Origin: Pseudomonadales bacterium
GTDB lineage: Bacteria; Pseudomonadota; Gammaproteobacteria; Pseudomonadales; Azotimanducaceae
Assembly (NCBI GenBank): GCA_017854255.1
Contig: JAFMIA010000034.1
Location: forward strand, 1 to 32,116
Reading direction: 5' to 3'
DNA length: 32,116 nt
Part shown: positions 7,277-15,547 of the stretch, in pieces
Layout: every line of letters starts with the position of its first letter
How positions within the stretch are numbered: the stretch's first letter is position 1
The notes under the pieces: model-generated
Database searches by the model: none
What the model saw: only the letters and a program-made list of their open reading frames with translations
Told to the model about the DNA's origin: nothing
Made by a program: the position numbers and the translations under genes

Positions 7277-8521
7277 ATGGATGATATTGTTTATACCCAC
7301 GCCACGGTGTTTTCAGCTGTGGATGAGTCGGTGGTCACCGATGGCGCGGTTTGGGTGCGCGATGGTCTGGTTGCCTATGCGGGGCCGATGCAGGCAATGC
7401 CTGAGGTACCCAAAGAAACTCAGCAGGTGGATGCCAGCGGACAATTCATTATGCCGGGCATGACCGAGACCCACGCCCATTTGTCCTTTGCGGATGCCAG
7501 TCCCTTTGCCATTGGCGACACATCGGTTGAGGATGCAACCATTACCGCTGTTGGCAATGCCGCGAAGATGCTGGCTGCGGGATTTACCGCGGCGGTTAGC
7601 TTCGGCTCAACCTACAAGATCGACGTCGCGCTGCGCGGGGCGATTGAAGCGGGCCAGATTATGGGGCCCCGCTTGTTGGCGGCCGGTCGAGACCTTGGGG
7701 CAACCGCCAGCAACGTTGATTCCAAAGGCGGCTTAAGCCATATCGCCGATGGTCCTTGGGCCCTGCGCCAAGCGGTACGGGAACAACGACGGGATCGGGT
7801 CGATATCGTTAAGATTTTTATCGATGGCGAAGCGATTAATCCAACCAATCCACCAGGGGAGCTCTCGTTTTGTGACGAAGAGGTAGCAGCCGTGGTGAGC
7901 GAGGCCCATCGCCGCAAGATGCGGGTGGCCTGTCACGCGCGTTCGGCAGCCGCGGTTAAACAAGCGGTCCGGGCCGGCGTTGATTTTATTGGTCACGCCA
8001 ATTACCTTGATCAAGAAGCGGTGGACCTTTTGGCTGCGGCCAAGGATCCTATTTTTGTCGGCCCAGCCATTGCTTGGGAAGTGCAGTATCTCGCCCAATG
8101 CGAATCCCTAGGCGTGAGCAAGGCAACCGTTCGAGCCCAAGGCTATGAACGGGAGATTGCCGCAACGGTTGTAACGGTTGAAAAGCTGCGGGCCGCGGGG
8201 ATCAAAATGGTGGTCGGCGGTGACTACGGCATTAGCATTGCGCCCCATGGCACCTATGCCAAAGACCTTGAATACTTTGTTGAATTGTTCGGCATGCGGC
8301 CTGCGGAAGCGCTGCTGTGCGCGACGAAAAACGGCGGTGAGGCTTATGATCCGAAGGGACGCCTCGGCACCTTGAGCACGGGTTCTGTGGCGGATCTGGT
8401 TTTGGTGGATGGTGACCCATTGCGGGATATCACCGTGTTGCAAGATCACAGCAAGCTGACGGTACTGAAGAGCCCGGTTTCTGTTGTGTCAAATTTTGGC
8501 AATACGGGGTTAGTCTATTAA
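7277..8521 (+). CDS. Amidohydrolase, imidazolonepropionase-like
   Basis: A full-length (414 aa) metal-dependent hydrolase of the amidohydrolase superfamily. Ligands in order: His66-x-His68 (THAHL), Lys179 (VDIVKIF, the likely carboxylated bridging lysine), His220 (CHARS), His240 (GHANYL) and Asp316 (GGDYGI). These proteins hydrolyse C-N bonds in cyclic amides, ureas or dipeptides, and many with this layout are Xaa-Pro or Xaa-Lys/Arg dipeptidases rather than imidazolonepropionases. No signal peptide is present, so it is cytosolic. The start could be the GTG at 7274 or the ATG at 7277; GGGA at 7264-7267 suits either. It follows the ABM gene by 14 bases in the same operon. Confidence 0.88.
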   Translation: MDDIVYTHATVFSAVDESVVTDGAVWVRDGLVAYAGPMQAMPEVPKETQQVDASGQFIMPGMTETHAHLSFADASPFAIGDTSVEDATITAVGNAAKMLAAGFTAAVSFGSTYKIDVALRGAIEAGQIMGPRLLAAGRDLGATASNVDSKGGLSHIADGPWALRQAVREQRRDRVDIVKIFIDGEAINPTNPPGELSFCDEEVAAVVSEAHRRKMRVACHARSAAAVKQAVRAGVDFIGHANYLDQEAVDLLAAAKDPIFVGPAIAWEVQYLAQCESLGVSKATVRAQGYEREIAATVVTVEKLRAAGIKMVVGGDYGISIAPHGTYAKDLEYFVELFGMRPAEALLCATKNGGEAYDPKGRLGTLSTGSVADLVLVDGDPLRDITVLQDHSKLTVLKSPVSVVSNFGNTGLVY

Positions 8522-8589
8522 ATCATGACGGTCTTTGGTTCTGCGCAAGTGGTCGCCAGCGCCATGGGGCCGCGTCAAGCGGGCAACGT

Positions 8590-9012
8590 ATGAAGCAGAA
8601 ATGGGTTTTAGGTTTGGTCTTGGCCCTATGCTTGGGCGGCCTAGCGATGAAATGGCGGACTGCCCACGTCAATGCGGCGGTGGCCGAAACCTTACGACTT
8701 GAGCCGCAAAGCGCGCGCGCCGCCCGCACGATGCTGATTACCCTTGTTGATGGCCGCGAATTCCCAGTGAACTATTTGCGCGACGGCGAGCTTGTGTTTA
8801 TGGGCATCGATGGCCTTTGGTGGCGCGCATTTCAAGACCCAGGGCAACCCGTGACAATGTTCATCCAAGGCGAAACCTTTGAAGGCCATGCGCGCGTCGT
8901 GTTAAACGACCCAGTCCTCGTCGAAAACGTGTTTGCTAGGCTGCGGCCCACCGTGCCCGAGTGGCTACCGGACGCACTCAATGGCAAGTTGGTCACCATT
9001 ACGTTGAAGTAA
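8590..9012 (+). CDS. Membrane-anchored Ddn/DUF385-like split-barrel protein
   Basis: A 140-aa protein with one hydrophobic N-terminal segment (residues 5-20), either an uncleaved anchor or a signal peptide. The rest resembles the flavin/F420-type split beta-barrel of the Ddn (DUF385) family: TLVDGREFPVNYLRDGELVFMG, then WWRAFQDPGQPVTMFIQG and a closing helix with VFARLRP. In that family this fold binds F420 or FMN or acts as a nitroreductase-like domain. Here the cofactor is unknown and the usual N-terminal helical part is replaced by the membrane segment. It lies 68 bases after the amidohydrolase and is probably the last gene of the operon. The family call is from pattern recognition only. 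Confidence 0.6.
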   Translation: MKQKWVLGLVLALCLGGLAMKWRTAHVNAAVAETLRLEPQSARAARTMLITLVDGREFPVNYLRDGELVFMGIDGLWWRAFQDPGQPVTMFIQGETFEGHARVVLNDPVLVENVFARLRPTVPEWLPDALNGKLVTITLK

Positions 9013-9368
9013 CCGACAGCGGGTTATGTATTCTGGTCAAAAGGCTGCTGCAGACGCGGCGCCATCTGCAAATAATGTCAAGCGGGATCCCAATGCCGCG
9101 CCCCAGTCTAAAACGAGACAGTAAGCCGACGTCCGAACGCCGAACCACAAATCAAATCCGACCCGGTCAATCACAATGCTCGCCGCGTCTCATCGCGTCT
9201 GCTCGAGGTGACGTTTTGGGTTGATCCGGTAGCATGGATCAAAAAATGGCGGCGCGATCAGGCTCAAGTTAACACCCTCAAAACCCTGCGCAGAGCTTCA
9301 TATTGGTGCCTAGACAATACGAATCGTCTCGCCTAATATTTTGATGATTAAGACAACAAGGCACAGGT
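9013..9368 (+). promoter_or_regulatory. Promoter region of the molybdenum hydroxylase operon, 356 bases
   Basis: I see no coding region here. At 9312-9329 lies an imperfect inverted repeat (AGACAATAC facing GAATCGTCT; 7 of 9 positions symmetrical), 40 bases before the iorA-like start. It could be the operator for the TetR encoded at 12739-13386 at the end of this gene run. An A+T-rich stretch (TAATATTTTGATGATTAA) follows it. Nothing else stands out. Confidence 0.35.
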
Positions 9369-9839
9369 ATGAAGCTAAAGGTGAATGGGGTTGAGCGGCC
9401 GGTTGCGGCAGCGTGGCAAAATGAAAGTTTGCTGTCCGTATTGCGCGAGCAGTTGGGTTTAACCGGTGCCCGTTTGAGTTGCGGCATTGGCCAATGCGGC
9501 GCCTGTGTGGTGCACGTTAATGGCCAGCCCGTTGCCAGTTGTGTCTTACCGGTAAGTGAAGCCGCTGGCACTGAAATTTTGACGATTGAGGGACTCGCCC
9601 GTGAAGATGCCAGCTTGCATCCATTGCAGCAGGCTTGGCTTGACGCTGCCGTCCCGCAGTGCGGTTACTGTCAGTCTGGGCAGATTATGCAGGCGCTTGC
9701 CCTGTTACAAAGGATCCCGGACCCGGATGACGCGCAGATAACCCAGGCCATGAACGGCAACCTGTGCCGCTGTGGCACCTACGATCGGATCAGAACATCC
9801 ATTAAAAGTGCCGCCCTTGTCATGCGGGAGACGCGCTAA
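9369..9839 (+). CDS. (2Fe-2S) subunit of a xanthine-oxidase-family hydroxylase
   Basis: A 156-aa small subunit carrying two [2Fe-2S] clusters. The plant-ferredoxin-type cluster uses Cys38, Cys43, Cys46 and Cys58 (CGIGQCGAC, later C). The second uses Cys98, Cys101, Cys133 and Cys135 (CGYCQSG and CRCGTY). It passes electrons from the molybdenum centre of the next gene product to an acceptor, most likely a cytochrome or quinone because no FAD subunit is present. The two-subunit layout matches isoquinoline 1-oxidoreductase IorAB and related aldehyde oxidoreductases. Its stop TAA overlaps the next ATG by one base, so translation is coupled. It lacks an export signal and would travel with the Tat-tagged partner. 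Confidence 0.93.
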   Translation: MKLKVNGVERPVAAAWQNESLLSVLREQLGLTGARLSCGIGQCGACVVHVNGQPVASCVLPVSEAAGTEILTIEGLAREDASLHPLQQAWLDAAVPQCGYCQSGQIMQALALLQRIPDPDDAQITQAMNGNLCRCGTYDRIRTSIKSAALVMRETR

Positions 9840-12058
9840 TGGCTCAGATTACGCGGCGCAAGTTTTTGATTGCCAGTGGTTGGGTGGCTGGCGGCGTGAC
9901 CGCCCTGGTGGCATTGCGTCATCGTGCTGTCGCCGTGGCGCCAACGATTATTTTCCCCGACGGCGAATCAGGCGCAACCTGGGTACAAATCCGCCCGGAT
10001 GGCGCCTGTCAAATGTTTTTTCCCAGAATTGATATGGGCCAGAACGCCAACACCGGTTTGGCCCAAATTGTCGCTGAGGAATTAAATCTCAGCATCGAGG
10101 ATATTCAGGGTGTGCAACCCAACACCAGCCAAGTGCCACCGCTGGCTGTGACCGCCGGGAGCATGTCGCTCACAGCCTTTTCGCGACCAATGGCCATTGC
10201 CGCCGCGACCCTGCGAGAGCAGCTACGGGGGCTTGCAGCGGTTCACCTTGGGGCACCCCTGTCGAGCATCTTAGATGCCGTTGGCGGTTTTCGTACGGCC
10301 GAGGGTCAAAGTCTGAGTTATGCCGCGTTGGTGAATGAGACCAGTTTGGTGATCGAGTTTGATGACACGAAATCGGCGCCGGCGTTGTATACCTTTGATT
10401 CAAATCGAATCAAACAGCAGGTCGGACACTCGAAAACGCCCTTGGGCACTCGAGGGCTTGTGACCGGCGAGCCGGTTTATGCAGCCGATGTGCCTGTTGC
10501 GGGCGTGCTCTTCGGTCGCGCAATCCAGCCGCCGGTCAGAACTGCCCGCATGGCCTCGATCGATACAACGGGTGTTGCGGCGGTTGCCGGGTTGGTGGCC
10601 CTTGTGCAAACGGATGATTTTGTGGGGGTTGTTTGCAAAACTCCGAGTGCGGTGGATGCTGCAATGGCGGAAATTGAAGTGACCTGGGATCTAGAACAAC
10701 CGATCAACCAGGCAGAAATCGATCGGTTGGTTGATGTCGATGCGGAAATGGCGGTCGGGGACTTAGAGCAGGTACTGTTGGACCAGTCGCATCGCAAAAC
10801 CGTCGATTGGGCCATAGATTTGCGCTTCGATGTGCAGGTGCAAACCCACGCAGCCCAAGAGCCTCGAGCAGCGATTGCGTACTTTAAGGATGCTGGCGAG
10901 GGGGGGCATCAACTCCAAATTTGGACGGGCACGCAAGACCCCTGGGCCATTAAGCGATTTGCCGCAATGGACACCAGCCTTTCCGAAGAGGACATCATTG
11001 TGTACCCAATGCGCTTGGGCGGCGGCTTTGGTGGTCGTGAGCACTACGAGGTGGAACGCGATGCAGTTAGATTGGCGCGGACGGTCCAGCGACCGGTAAA
11101 AGTGCAGTGGACACGCCAAGATGAATTTACGGCAAGCCGAAACCGGCCGGCCTCGGCGCACCGATTGCGGATAAACTGTGATGAAGCGGGCAATCTGTCC
11201 GATTGGTGGCATGGCTATGTCACCGGGCACGTTATCTTAGCGCGGGACCGATTACCGGGCTGGCTGCTGCCGGTTGCGCGCCTGGGCGAAGATATGGGCG
11301 TTGTAAAAGGGGCCTTATCACCCTATGAGGCGCCGCATCAACGGGTTGAGTTTAAAGACGTTGATCTGCCGATCGATCTCGGGGTTTGGCGCTCGTTGAA
11401 TGCCGCGCCCGCGATTTTTGCCATCGAATCTGCAATGGATGAACTGGCCATACAGCAAGGCTTAGAGCCCGTTGACTTTAAGCTTGCTCAGATGGGGGAT
11501 CAACATCCGCGCTTGCAGCATTGTCTGGCTCGCGTGCGCGCACTGAGCCTGAACGCAACGCTTCCTGAGGGATCCGGTTATGGACGAGGCTTTGCTTGCG
11601 GTATCTATGATAATCGTTGTTTTGTTGCCATTAGCGCCGATGTGCAGGTAGATACGGCAACCCAAGCGATTAGGGTACATCGTCTTTGCTGCGTGCAAGA
11701 TGTGGGGATGCCGATCAACCCAGGACAGTTGCGTGCCCAAATAGAAAGTAATTTAACATGGAGCCTGGGCATGGCGTTGTTTGAGCGTCTAGAGGTTGGT
11801 GACAATCGGATTAAAAGCACAAACTTTGATAACTACCGGATTCCTCGCATGGCCGATATGCCAAGCGTTGATATTGAAATTGTCGATCAGCCGTCCATCC
11901 CGCCGGCGGGCGCCGGTGAGGTGGCCTTGATCGCAGGTCCACCGGCGATTGCAAATGCGATTCGCAATGCGACGGGTTTTCGGGCCCTAAAATTACCGAT
12001 TTCGGCAGCCGATATAACCGCAGGACTCCGCGGCGATCGGCAGGTGCCTGTAAATTAA
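9839..12058 (+). CDS. Molybdopterin-binding subunit, IorB-like, Tat-exported
   Basis: A 739-aa large subunit of a two-component molybdenum hydroxylase. It starts with a Tat signal (TRRKFLIASG, twin Arg at 6-7, then a hydrophobic stretch), so the folded complex goes to the periplasm. Family landmarks are the glycine-rich pterin segment GGGFGGRE near residue 397, the middle GRAIQPPVRTARM motif of the a/b hammerhead domain, and GAGE near residue 693, whose Glu is the general base in xanthine-oxidase enzymes. Length matches IorB-type subunits (700-750 aa). The likely reaction is hydroxylation of an N-heteroaromatic ring or an aldehyde with water as oxygen source. The true substrate is unknown. 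It is encoded directly after the 2Fe-2S subunit. Confidence 0.92.
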   Translation: MAQITRRKFLIASGWVAGGVTALVALRHRAVAVAPTIIFPDGESGATWVQIRPDGACQMFFPRIDMGQNANTGLAQIVAEELNLSIEDIQGVQPNTSQVPPLAVTAGSMSLTAFSRPMAIAAATLREQLRGLAAVHLGAPLSSILDAVGGFRTAEGQSLSYAALVNETSLVIEFDDTKSAPALYTFDSNRIKQQVGHSKTPLGTRGLVTGEPVYAADVPVAGVLFGRAIQPPVRTARMASIDTTGVAAVAGLVALVQTDDFVGVVCKTPSAVDAAMAEIEVTWDLEQPINQAEIDRLVDVDAEMAVGDLEQVLLDQSHRKTVDWAIDLRFDVQVQTHAAQEPRAAIAYFKDAGEGGHQLQIWTGTQDPWAIKRFAAMDTSLSEEDIIVYPMRLGGGFGGREHYEVERDAVRLARTVQRPVKVQWTRQDEFTASRNRPASAHRLRINCDEAGNLSDWWHGYVTGHVILARDRLPGWLLPVARLGEDMGVVKGALSPYEAPHQRVEFKDVDLPIDLGVWRSLNAAPAIFAIESAMDELAIQQGLEPVDFKLAQMGDQHPRLQHCLARVRALSLNATLPEGSGYGRGFACGIYDNRCFVAISADVQVDTATQAIRVHRLCCVQDVGMPINPGQLRAQIESNLTWSLGMALFERLEVGDNRIKSTNFDNYRIPRMADMPSVDIEIVDQPSIPPAGAGEVALIAGPPAIANAIRNATGFRALKLPISAADITAGLRGDRQVPVN

Positions 12059-12097
12059 ACAAAATCTTGATCAAGTCTTAAACAAAAGAGGTGCGCG

Positions 12098-12502
12098 ATG
12101 CTGGCAAAGCAGCTTGGAAAACGGATGCAACACAGGATTTGTTCATTCCTATTGTTCTCCATCGTGATGTTGCCGCTGCACGCGGCGGCGTCACCCATCT
12201 ATCATACGGTGGTTTTTTGGTTGAAGCCGGATGTGTCGGCGAGTCAGGCCGATGAGATTATCCGCTCAATCAAGAGCATGGCCGCGCTGCCGATGGTGCA
12301 GGCGGTGCTGGTCGGCACGCCGGTAATGAGTGATCGCGCCATCGTCGATGACAGTTTTAGTATCGCCTTTACGATGATTTTTGAAGACGCCGCAGCGCTC
12401 CAAGCCTATGGTGCAGACCCTTACCACAAGAAGATCTCGAGCGAGGTCACAATGCCCTATGTTGCGCGCGGTGTGATCTATGATTACCAAGATCAAGAGT
12501 GA
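12098..12502 (+). CDS. Secreted Dabb-like (stress-responsive A/B barrel) protein
   Basis: A 134-aa protein with an N-terminal signal peptide (hydrophobic 16-30, cut near AAA/SPIYH). The mature part begins with YHTVVFWLKPD, followed by a helix, a VLVGTPV strand, FTMIFED and a helix containing YHKK. This is the Dabb pattern (dimeric alpha/beta barrel, first His on the first strand). Cytosolic relatives include olivetolic-acid-cyclase-like enzymes; the exported form here is uncharacterised. I chose the ATG at 12098 because of GAGG 9 bases upstream; an ATG at 12125 in frame would also leave a signal peptide. It is 39 bases behind the Mo-hydroxylase and so could act on the same periplasmic substrate. 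Confidence 0.82.
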   Translation: MLAKQLGKRMQHRICSFLLFSIVMLPLHAAASPIYHTVVFWLKPDVSASQADEIIRSIKSMAALPMVQAVLVGTPVMSDRAIVDDSFSIAFTMIFEDAAALQAYGADPYHKKISSEVTMPYVARGVIYDYQDQE

Positions 12503-12650
12503 TTGGGGGGCAGTCAAGCGTTTAACGGTTCGGTATCTTGCGATTCACGGACTCGTAGCTTTGATCTTTTATGAGGCGGGGAACGCAAGACTGATTTGAA
12601 ACAAGGCGCCGGGCCAAGGCAGGCAGCGACTTGCGGCGATGAGTAGAGAT

Positions 12651-12680
12651 GCTCAGAGCTGCCCAGAGATGCCCAGAGAG
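12651..12680. repeat. Three tandem 10-bp units
   Basis: The units GCTCAGAGCT, GCCCAGAGAT and GCCCAGAGAG follow one another exactly, and the 10 bases before them (GAGTAGAGAT) are a decayed fourth. The block ends 58 bases before the TetR ATG at 12739. One unit per DNA helical turn would place protein contacts on a single face, but a chance microsatellite is also possible. Confidence 0.6.
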
Positions 12681-12738
12681 GTAGGGGAGTGGGTCGGGAC
12701 ATGAAAAAGTGTGCAGTGATGGAAAAAGGCCAGGGCAG

Positions 12739-13386
12739 ATGATCAACCAAACAGATGGAAAAGCTTCGCTTGCGTCCAAAGCCGAAGGTAAGCGCCGCAA
12801 TGCGCAGTCGCACAAAGCTATCCTTGACGCAACGATCAAGTTGCTGGGCTCATCGGGTTATGTCGACTTTTCGATAGAAAAAGTTGCAAGCCAAGCGAAG
12901 GTGGGTAAGCAGACGATTTATCGTTGGTGGCCGTCGCGAGCAGATTTGGTGCTCGAAGTTTGGCGGGATCGATTGTTACCGCCCCTTGCGCCCTATGATG
13001 GCAATATGCCGTTGCGCGACTACCTCGCATCGTCGTTGCTGGCCTTCGGCGAGCAGATCAGCCGCACAGACTGTCGACAAGCGGCTATTTGCATTTTAGC
13101 GGAGGCCCATCGAGATCCTCAGTTGTATCAGCGGATGGCGGAGGCGGTCTATGCACCACGCATTAAATTGATCGTAGACGCGTTCCAGCAAGCACGGGTA
13201 ACGCAGGTGTTTCCGGCAGATTTTGAGATTGACCTTGCGATCGACGCCCTCTATGGCGCGGTGTGGTACAAGGTGCTGATCCGTTTTGAAACGGTCGATC
13301 AGGCTTATATCCAAAGTTTAGTTGCGCAGACGCTGGGCCGGGATGACCACCGAAAGGCGGTGAAGCTCGGTAGATTGCGCGTCTAA
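12739..13386 (+). CDS. TetR/AcrR-family transcriptional regulator
   Basis: The protein is 215 aa from the ATG at 12739. The frame is open to a GTG at 12709, but the extra residues lie ahead of the usual TetR start. The DNA-binding domain is clear: HKAILDATIKLLGSSGY (helix 1), then SIEKVASQAKVGKQTIYRWW at about 45-64, which is the HTH. The C-terminal part (WYKVLIRFETVDQAYIQSLVAQTL) resembles the TetR_C domains of AcrR-like repressors. It follows the Mo-hydroxylase and Dabb genes in the same direction with a 236-base gap holding a tandem repeat, so it probably has its own promoter and may regulate those genes or itself. It faces the convergent flavoprotein gene. Confidence 0.88.
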   Translation: MINQTDGKASLASKAEGKRRNAQSHKAILDATIKLLGSSGYVDFSIEKVASQAKVGKQTIYRWWPSRADLVLEVWRDRLLPPLAPYDGNMPLRDYLASSLLAFGEQISRTDCRQAAICILAEAHRDPQLYQRMAEAVYAPRIKLIVDAFQQARVTQVFPADFEIDLAIDALYGAVWYKVLIRFETVDQAYIQSLVAQTLGRDDHRKAVKLGRLRV

Positions 13387-13568
13387 ACCGGGCTGTATCG
13401 TGCTGAATTCTGCTGTGGCAGGGTCTGCTACGGAGTCGCATCGTATGCTGGATGTTGGGCGCGCCGTCTGGTGCAAACAGGCGGATTTAAAGGATCCTGG
13501 CCGCCTGCGCGACACTTAAAGCATTGTTGATTAGCCCGATGATCGAGCGCCTTGTCGTTACGGCTTGC

Positions 13569-15401
13569 TCAGCGCAACTCGCCCACAGCCCGATGCCCCA
13601 TCATCATCGCTTCGATGGCATCCGCCGCAGGCGCTGAATCCGAGTTCGCGATCGTAATGCGGCCGAAAGGCTGACGGCCGATTGCGGCGCTGTCACCTGG
13701 CCCGGCGACCGCATAACCATGGGCCCAACGATTGACCGTGATGCTGGCCACGTCTCGATCAAAATCGAACTGTTTGGCGCCTAACAGGCCGCTGAGATGC
13801 GTTCTGATGTCGGCTTCGTAATCCGAGAAGTCGCGTCCCAGCATGGTGTAACGTGCTTGTTTATATTGCTCGGCTGCAGGTTCTCCAAGTGTTTCGCCAT
13901 ACGGGCAGCTGATCATCTGAATGATGCAAGGGTCATCCGGCGATTGCGTGTACTGATAGTCGCCGAGGCTGACGGGAAAATCCATGAGCACCGCTTGATG
14001 CCGATTGCCTGGGCACATGGCCATACCAATCCCTTGCTCTTTAAAAGCCCGCCAATGCCGCAGCCCAACCGTTGTGTAAATGAGCGGACTTTTCATTTGT
14101 TGGCCAAGGGCTTCGGCTTGATGGCTTGGCAAGTCCGAGACGATGTGCGGGATCATCATGTTATAGCAGGCCATGATGACGTTTTTTGCTGAGACGCGAT
14201 GGGCCTGATTATTTTGAATGTACGAAATTGTGACAGCCTGACTGCTGCTTGGATTCCCCACGTGGTGCACGTCCACAGCCGTACTGCTCAGTCGAATCCG
14301 AACGGGGTTGTTCGCGCGATCTAGCTGGCTGTAATCAAAACGGGCCGTGACCAGCGCCTCGGCAGTGTCGCCGGCCGCTACTTGCGGGATGAGCTTCTTA
14401 ACCAGGGCTCGCGCCACACCGGCGTTGCCATCCGGGAAGTGATAGATGTAAGGGTTGTTTTCGTCATAAACCGGCACCGGGGCAAAGCCCAGTGCGCCGC
14501 ACTCTTTAGCCTCCGCAATGGTGAGCAGTTCGGTGCCCGAATTCGACCAGTCCAAACCCGAGTTGCGCGCCATATGCAGCACCTCGGGGTCGTCAACCCC
14601 GAGCGTGCTTTGAAGGTAGTCGAAGTAACTGTGGGTTTGGCTATAGGTTTCACGTTCTGTTTCTGGAACAGGCAGTTTGTGCAAGCCGCCCTTGAGAACG
14701 CGCAAGAGTTGCTGCTTTCCAGTATCGCTCAAAGGGGTTTGCGCAACCGCTGCGGCATCCGATACCTGTGCCCCCGGCAGACCCTCTATGTAGTTGTAGT
14801 AATTGCAAAAGGGGTGTTTGACGAGGGTGTCCTGGCCATAGGTTTCCGCATTGAAGTAGGTTACGGCGCCCAAGTTGTGCCGCTTATAAAAATCTTGGTC
14901 GAAGGCGGTATCAAATCGCGCTAGGTCTACGCCGATGTCCTCAAACAAGGCTTTTATCACCGGACTGGCGTGAAGGGGCTCGACCAAGGTTTGGGAGCCG
15001 CCATAGCCAATCAGACGTTGGCCGTCGATGTCGTGTTCATTGCGCTTAGCGTGCCCGCCGAAGTCGTCGTGATTGTCCAGGATTAAGATTTTTTTGTCCG
15101 CGCCGTGTTGCTGCTGGTAAAAACGCGCGGCGGCGAGCCCGCTTAATCCGGCGCCGACAATAACCAGATCAAAGACCTCACGATGGTTTTGAACCGGGCC
15201 CCAGTCCGAGCGTTGTCCCCAGGCGCGGCTGTGCGCCGCATCATTCGAGCCTGGGTGACTGCCCCGCAGTCCCGTTAAGCTGGGCGGATAGTAGCTGGGG
15301 TCGAGTGCTGCCATGGCGCGTTGCCCGAAGGATGGGAGCAGGGTGCTGCCTAAAGCCATTAAAGAGCCGTTAACGAAATTGCGTCGGGTGATTTTCGGCA
15401 T
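13569..15401 (-). CDS. Tat-exported flavin amine oxidase, spermidine-dehydrogenase-like
   Basis: A 610-aa FAD enzyme. The N-terminus has a Tat signal (TRRNFVNGS with twin Arg 6-7, then hydrophobic to about 30). The Rossmann FAD motif is GAGLSG at 83-88, with LDNHDDFGGHAKRNE about 30 residues on as the ribose-binding acidic end and GG-doublet region. The opening of the mature part (DPSYYPPSLTGLRGSHPGS) is characteristic of the spermidine dehydrogenase SpdH/NAD(P)-binding family of Pseudomonas-like bacteria, as I remember it. The likely role is periplasmic oxidation of an amine or polyamine; the substrate is not certain because many family members are uncharacterised. It precedes the MFS gene on the minus strand's downstream side (146-base gap), so the two may be co-expressed. 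Confidence 0.87.
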   Translation of the reverse strand: MPKITRRNFVNGSLMALGSTLLPSFGQRAMAALDPSYYPPSLTGLRGSHPGSNDAAHSRAWGQRSDWGPVQNHREVFDLVIVGAGLSGLAAARFYQQQHGADKKILILDNHDDFGGHAKRNEHDIDGQRLIGYGGSQTLVEPLHASPVIKALFEDIGVDLARFDTAFDQDFYKRHNLGAVTYFNAETYGQDTLVKHPFCNYYNYIEGLPGAQVSDAAAVAQTPLSDTGKQQLLRVLKGGLHKLPVPETERETYSQTHSYFDYLQSTLGVDDPEVLHMARNSGLDWSNSGTELLTIAEAKECGALGFAPVPVYDENNPYIYHFPDGNAGVARALVKKLIPQVAAGDTAEALVTARFDYSQLDRANNPVRIRLSSTAVDVHHVGNPSSSQAVTISYIQNNQAHRVSAKNVIMACYNMMIPHIVSDLPSHQAEALGQQMKSPLIYTTVGLRHWRAFKEQGIGMAMCPGNRHQAVLMDFPVSLGDYQYTQSPDDPCIIQMISCPYGETLGEPAAEQYKQARYTMLGRDFSDYEADIRTHLSGLLGAKQFDFDRDVASITVNRWAHGYAVAGPGDSAAIGRQPFGRITIANSDSAPAADAIEAMMMGHRAVGELR

Positions 15402-15547
15402 AGGGTCTGTTCTTGCTTCGGCTGTGGTTTGGTGACCTTATTAAACGCCGGTGCGCCGGAGATGGCAATCTCGTGGTTCTAAGCCGAATGGCCGGTTTAA
15501 TCGCCCCTGATGATCGGCTCGCGCGCGGATCGCCGTGCCCTATCGGG

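Noticed and set aside
14382-14924. 180-codon ORF on the plus strand
   Set aside because: It lies wholly antisense to the flavin amine oxidase, has no start signal and no family pattern.
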